A stretch of DNA of 54,195 nt, taken from positions 1 through 54,195 of the forward strand of contig NZ_JAQGLB010000034.1 of the NCBI RefSeq assembly GCF_027853965.1, read 5' to 3'. Positions 52,201 through 54,195 of the stretch are shown one piece after another. The notes below the pieces were generated by a model, which saw only the letters and a list, made by a program, of their open reading frames with translations, did no database searches and was not told where the DNA came from. Position 1 is the first letter of the stretch. Every line of letters starts with the position of its first letter. The translations under genes and the position numbers were made by a program. Origin of the DNA: Saccharopolyspora indica (lineage in GTDB: Bacteria; Actinomycetota; Actinomycetes; Mycobacteriales; Pseudonocardiaceae).

Positions 52201-52570
52201 CCGTCTGCCCGAACCGGCCGCGGCCGACGTCGAGGGCGAGCACGTGCCCCCGGCCGACGACACCGAGCGCGCCCTGGTGCGGCTGTGGCAGGAAGTGCTC
52301 GGCGTGGCCCGCGTCGGCACCACCGACAACTTCTTCGACCTGGGCGGCCACTCCTTGCTGGCCACCCAGATCGTCCTCCGCGTGCGCTCGGCCTTCGGCG
52401 TCGAGCTGCCGCTGAACAAGCTGTTCGCCTCCCCGACGGTGGCCGCCATGGCGCAGGCCGTCCGGGAAGGCGCCCGGCGCCCGGCGAGCGGTCCCGGCCT
52501 GCGCCGGGTGGACCGCTCCCGCTTCCGCGCCCCCGTTCCGCCCACCGTCCCGCAGGAGCTGACCCCATGA
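49286..52570 (+). CDS. Nonribosomal peptide synthetase, C-A-PCP (predicted Ser)
   Basis: A 1094-residue module. Condensation domain about 40-460 (HHIACDGWSL), adenylation domain about 480-970 (YVIFTSGSTGRPKGAMNEH, NLYGPTEAAIDVTWY, Lys in SPNGKLDRRRL) and carrier domain about 990-1060 (DLGGHSLLATQIVLR). The hand-aligned pocket is D-V-W-H-V-S-L-I-D-K, the serine code; the surrounding FDVSVWELFWPLM also fits. Followed by an ATGA overlap with the C-PCP protein. Confidence 0.93.
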   Translation: MRSAWLSEDRKALLRQLQQRKGLGGAVPRIEARPDPTAPAPLSHGQRRLWFFDRLQPGSALYNVAGGVRFRGALDRGALRRALTAILTRHEVLRTTYRADDTGGAVAVVGPVPPVELPVSDVDDVMAEARRLAVEPFDLATGPVLRAHLLRVAADDHLLVLNVHHIACDGWSLEVLLRELVACYGDPEAPLAELPVQYADYAAWQQEWLASPAGDAQLAHWRDRLAGAPLLEVPADRARPAEPGFAGGAHTFSLTPETGRALTALAEAERTTPFVVALTAFAAVLGRWAGQEDLVIGMPVAGRSRAEVAPLVGFFVNTLPLRLDLSGDPTVRDLLRQVRSAVLDARSNADIPFDHLVEKLRPARDAGGRTPLVRHLFQTDEAPFQRVTAGAVELEVVPLTTGTAKFDLNVDLTPLPDGGWTGQVEHSRELYADETAARLTDSLRLVLSALEPELPVSRLPLLTDEHRAEVVDRLSGASVPALRSGPVTLHGHVEAQVDATPDAEAVRFEDTAISYAELDRRANQLAHLLRSRGVGPDTVVGVCLPRSIELLVALVAVLKAGGAYLPLETGYPAARLELMLADARAAVVIGDSTSSTVDGVELICPQRDAALIAAQPQTRPAVEVSERDLAYVIFTSGSTGRPKGAMNEHRGALNRILWMHQAFPIEPGEGVLQKTPIGFDVSVWELFWPLMVGARVVLARPGGHGDPDYLAGLIESASITTAHFVPSMLAAFLTAPGLARAGALRRIVCSGEELPASLVDDCARLLPDVPVFNLYGPTEAAIDVTWYDCRDGYGHRVPIGFPVDGARIHLVDEHLAPVPAGMPGELLIGGVPVCRGYRDRPALTASRFIPDPFGAPGERLYRTGDLARRRPDGAVEYLGRIDDQVKLRGMRIELGEIEAALTALPGVDSAVAGLHTAHTGPRLAAWLRASPEPDLGRVRAALREKLPAHMVPTDLVLVDEWPLSPNGKLDRRRLPEPAAADVEGEHVPPADDTERALVRLWQEVLGVARVGTTDNFFDLGGHSLLATQIVLRVRSAFGVELPLNKLFASPTVAAMAQAVREGARRPASGPGLRRVDRSRFRAPVPPTVPQELTP

Positions 52571-54156
52571 CCGAGGACTTGTACGTCCTGCCCGCCAGCT
52601 TCGGGCAGAAGCGGCTGTGGCTGCTGGAGCAGGTGCAACCGGACACCCCGCTGTACACGATGGCGGCGGCCCTGCACCTGCGCGGCCCGCTGGACGCCGC
52701 GGCCCTGAACCGGGCGCTGACCGCGGTGGTCGAGCGCCACGAGGTCCTCCGCACGGTGCTGCGGCTGGAGGGCGGCGACGTCGTCCAAGTGGTCCGCGCC
52801 CCGGGGCCCGTGGCGCTGGAGGAGTCCACAGTGGATGGTGGGCTGGTTGCGGCGGTGGCCCGGGCCGAGGAGCTGGCGGCGATCCCGTTCGACCTGGCCG
52901 AAGGACCCCTGCTGCGCTGCCACCTCCTGCGCCTGTCGGCGGAGGAGCACGTGCTGCTGAACGTCGTGCACCACGCGGTGGCCGACGGCTGGTCGATGGG
53001 CGTGCTGCTGAACGAGCTGATCGGCCTGTACGCCGACCCGGCGGCCGAGCTGCCGGAGCTGACCGTCCAGTACGCGGACTACTCGGTGTGGCAGCAGGAA
53101 CAGCTGGACAGCGGCGAGCTGAACGGCCAGGTCGAGCACTGGCGCGAGGAGCTGGACGGCGTCCAGGAGCTGCGCCTGCCCGCCGACCGCGCGGCGCGGA
53201 CCACCTCCGGCGCGCACGCGGTTCCGGTGAAGGTCCCGGCCGCGATGGTCCGCCAGCTCCGGCTGGTGGGCCCGAACGGCGTGACGGCCTCCATGGTGGC
53301 GATGGCGGCCTACGCCGCGATGCTGTCCCGCTGGAGCCGCCAGACCGACCTGGTGGTGGGAATCCCGGTGGCGGGCCGCACCGAGGTCGAGCTGGAACCC
53401 CTGGTGGGCTTCTTCGTGAACACCCTGCCGATCCGCCTGGACCTGAGCGGCGACCCCACCTTCCTGGACCTGCTGACCCAGGTCCGCGACCGCTCCCTGA
53501 CGGCCTACGGCAACGCCGACGTCCCCTTCGAGCTCCTGGTGGAGGAGCTGAAACCGGACCGCCGCGCGGGCCGGCTCCCGCTGGTGCAGACCATGCTGGC
53601 GATCAACAACACCAGCCTGCCCCGGGCGACCGGGATCCAGGGTCTGGCGGTCGAACCCCTCCCGCTGCCCACGACCTCCGCCCACTTCGACATCACCGCG
53701 GACCTGGCCGAGCACCAGGACGCCCTGACCGGCACCCTGACGCTCTCCGCGGACCTGTTCACCGAGGACTCGGCCGCCCTGGCGGCAAAGTCCCTGACCG
53801 CGATCCTCCGTACCGCGGTGACCAGCCCGAGCACCCGCCTGGCCGACCTGCCCTGCCCCATCGCCGACGCCCGCCCGCTGGAAGACGCCCCGCTGCCGGA
53901 GGCGCCGCCCGTCCAGCAGGCGGCGGAGGGCGGCGACCCGTCGCCCCGCACCCCGGCGGAGCTGCTGCTGACCCGCCTGTGGTCGGAGATCCTGGAGGTC
54001 GACGCGGTGAACGTGCACCAGGAGTTCTACGCCTCCGGCGGCAACTCCCTGCGCGCGGTGCGGGTGGTCATGCGAGCCCGGGAGATGGGCGTGGAGCTCC
54101 CGGTGGAACTGGTCCTGGGCGAGCACACGATCCGCCAACTGGCCGCGGCCACCTGA
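52567..54156 (+). CDS. Nonribosomal peptide synthetase, C-PCP without adenylation domain
   Basis: A 529-residue didomain protein. The condensation domain (about 1-430) has HHAVADGWSM and ends with NADVPFELLVEELKPDRR; the carrier domain (about 460-528) has YASGGNSLRAVRVV with the phosphopantetheine Ser. The 30 residues between are Pro-rich linker. No adenylation domain is present, so the PCP must be loaded by an enzyme in trans or by a building block other than the usual adenylate. Acts with the adjacent Ser module. Confidence 0.93.
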   Translation: MTEDLYVLPASFGQKRLWLLEQVQPDTPLYTMAAALHLRGPLDAAALNRALTAVVERHEVLRTVLRLEGGDVVQVVRAPGPVALEESTVDGGLVAAVARAEELAAIPFDLAEGPLLRCHLLRLSAEEHVLLNVVHHAVADGWSMGVLLNELIGLYADPAAELPELTVQYADYSVWQQEQLDSGELNGQVEHWREELDGVQELRLPADRAARTTSGAHAVPVKVPAAMVRQLRLVGPNGVTASMVAMAAYAAMLSRWSRQTDLVVGIPVAGRTEVELEPLVGFFVNTLPIRLDLSGDPTFLDLLTQVRDRSLTAYGNADVPFELLVEELKPDRRAGRLPLVQTMLAINNTSLPRATGIQGLAVEPLPLPTTSAHFDITADLAEHQDALTGTLTLSADLFTEDSAALAAKSLTAILRTAVTSPSTRLADLPCPIADARPLEDAPLPEAPPVQQAAEGGDPSPRTPAELLLTRLWSEILEVDAVNVHQEFYASGGNSLRAVRVVMRAREMGVELPVELVLGEHTIRQLAAAT

Positions 54157-54180
54157 GGGTCCCGGTTCCTGACGAGAGGT

Positions 54181-54195
54181 GGTGGGCCGGCCCGC
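54181..54195 (+). CDS. Possible start of the next cluster gene, cut by the window edge
   Basis: GTG at 54181 is preceded by GAGAGGTG, a good ribosome site, 24 bp after the NRPS stop. Only five codons are visible, so no function can be given. Confidence 0.3.

Overview
The window is high-GC actinobacterial DNA, most likely from the order Pseudonocardiales (Saccharopolyspora/Amycolatopsis-like). The evidence is the codon use, many GTG starts, and a left half that keeps the mycobacterial gene order mprA-mprB-pepD-moaB2-mscL ... fmdB-type zinc ribbon, 5-formyl-THF cyclo-ligase, galU, moeA/glp, rimJ, glpR/sepX. The genus is an inference; no rRNA is present.

Left part (1-21 kb), mostly housekeeping. 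After an 8-bp tandem array at the edge come a GGDEF protein and bluB. A zinc-starvation locus follows: cysteine-free paralogues of S18, S14, L33 and L28 on the minus strand, and an Mrf-type COG0523 protein with L31 type B and L32 on the plus strand. A Zur-like box sits in the divergent promoter, and two copies of a composite palindrome lie at the flanks in opposite orientation. Next is the MprAB envelope-stress system with its HtrA-like protease PepD; TCTCAG direct repeats precede both mprA and pepD, and a DeoR regulator plus galT lie between mprB and pepD. Between moaB2 and mscL a small cargo of lower GC content encodes a DddA-like deaminase toxin and an Imm1 immunity protein, bounded by two near-identical terminator hairpins. 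The block ends with the Glp/GlpR division genes and tRNA-Ala(CGC).

Right part (21.5 kb to the end), a nonribosomal-peptide gene cluster built around an amino-group carrier protein (AmCP/LysW). A complete LysW-LysX-LysZ-LysY-LysK set is combined with a split transketolase and a DegT-type aminotransferase. In vazabitide A, azinomycin and ficellomycin pathways this combination makes 2,6-diamino-5,7-dihydroxyheptanoic acid (DADH), the precursor of an azabicyclic residue. Here it accompanies four NRPS proteins (C-A-PCP-TE, C-A-PCP, C-A-PCP, C-PCP), an MbtH protein, a 2-oxoglutarate/Fe(II) oxygenase, two acyl-CoA dehydrogenase-like flavoproteins, a second M20 hydrolase, a BtrH-like protein, a GNAT enzyme and two related YDWLHL proteins of unknown function. 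The left arm of the cluster reads leftward: NRPS, LuxR-type regulator, a 46-residue secreted-peptide gene, an SHMT-like protein that has lost the PLP lysine, mbtH, and a LAL-type LuxR regulator. The plus-strand genes are tightly packed, with many start/stop overlaps, and probably continue past the right edge.

The most unusual features are the AmCP-dependent NRPS cluster as a whole, the lysine-less SHMT homologue, the regulator/secreted-peptide pair, and the toxin-immunity cargo between duplicated terminators.
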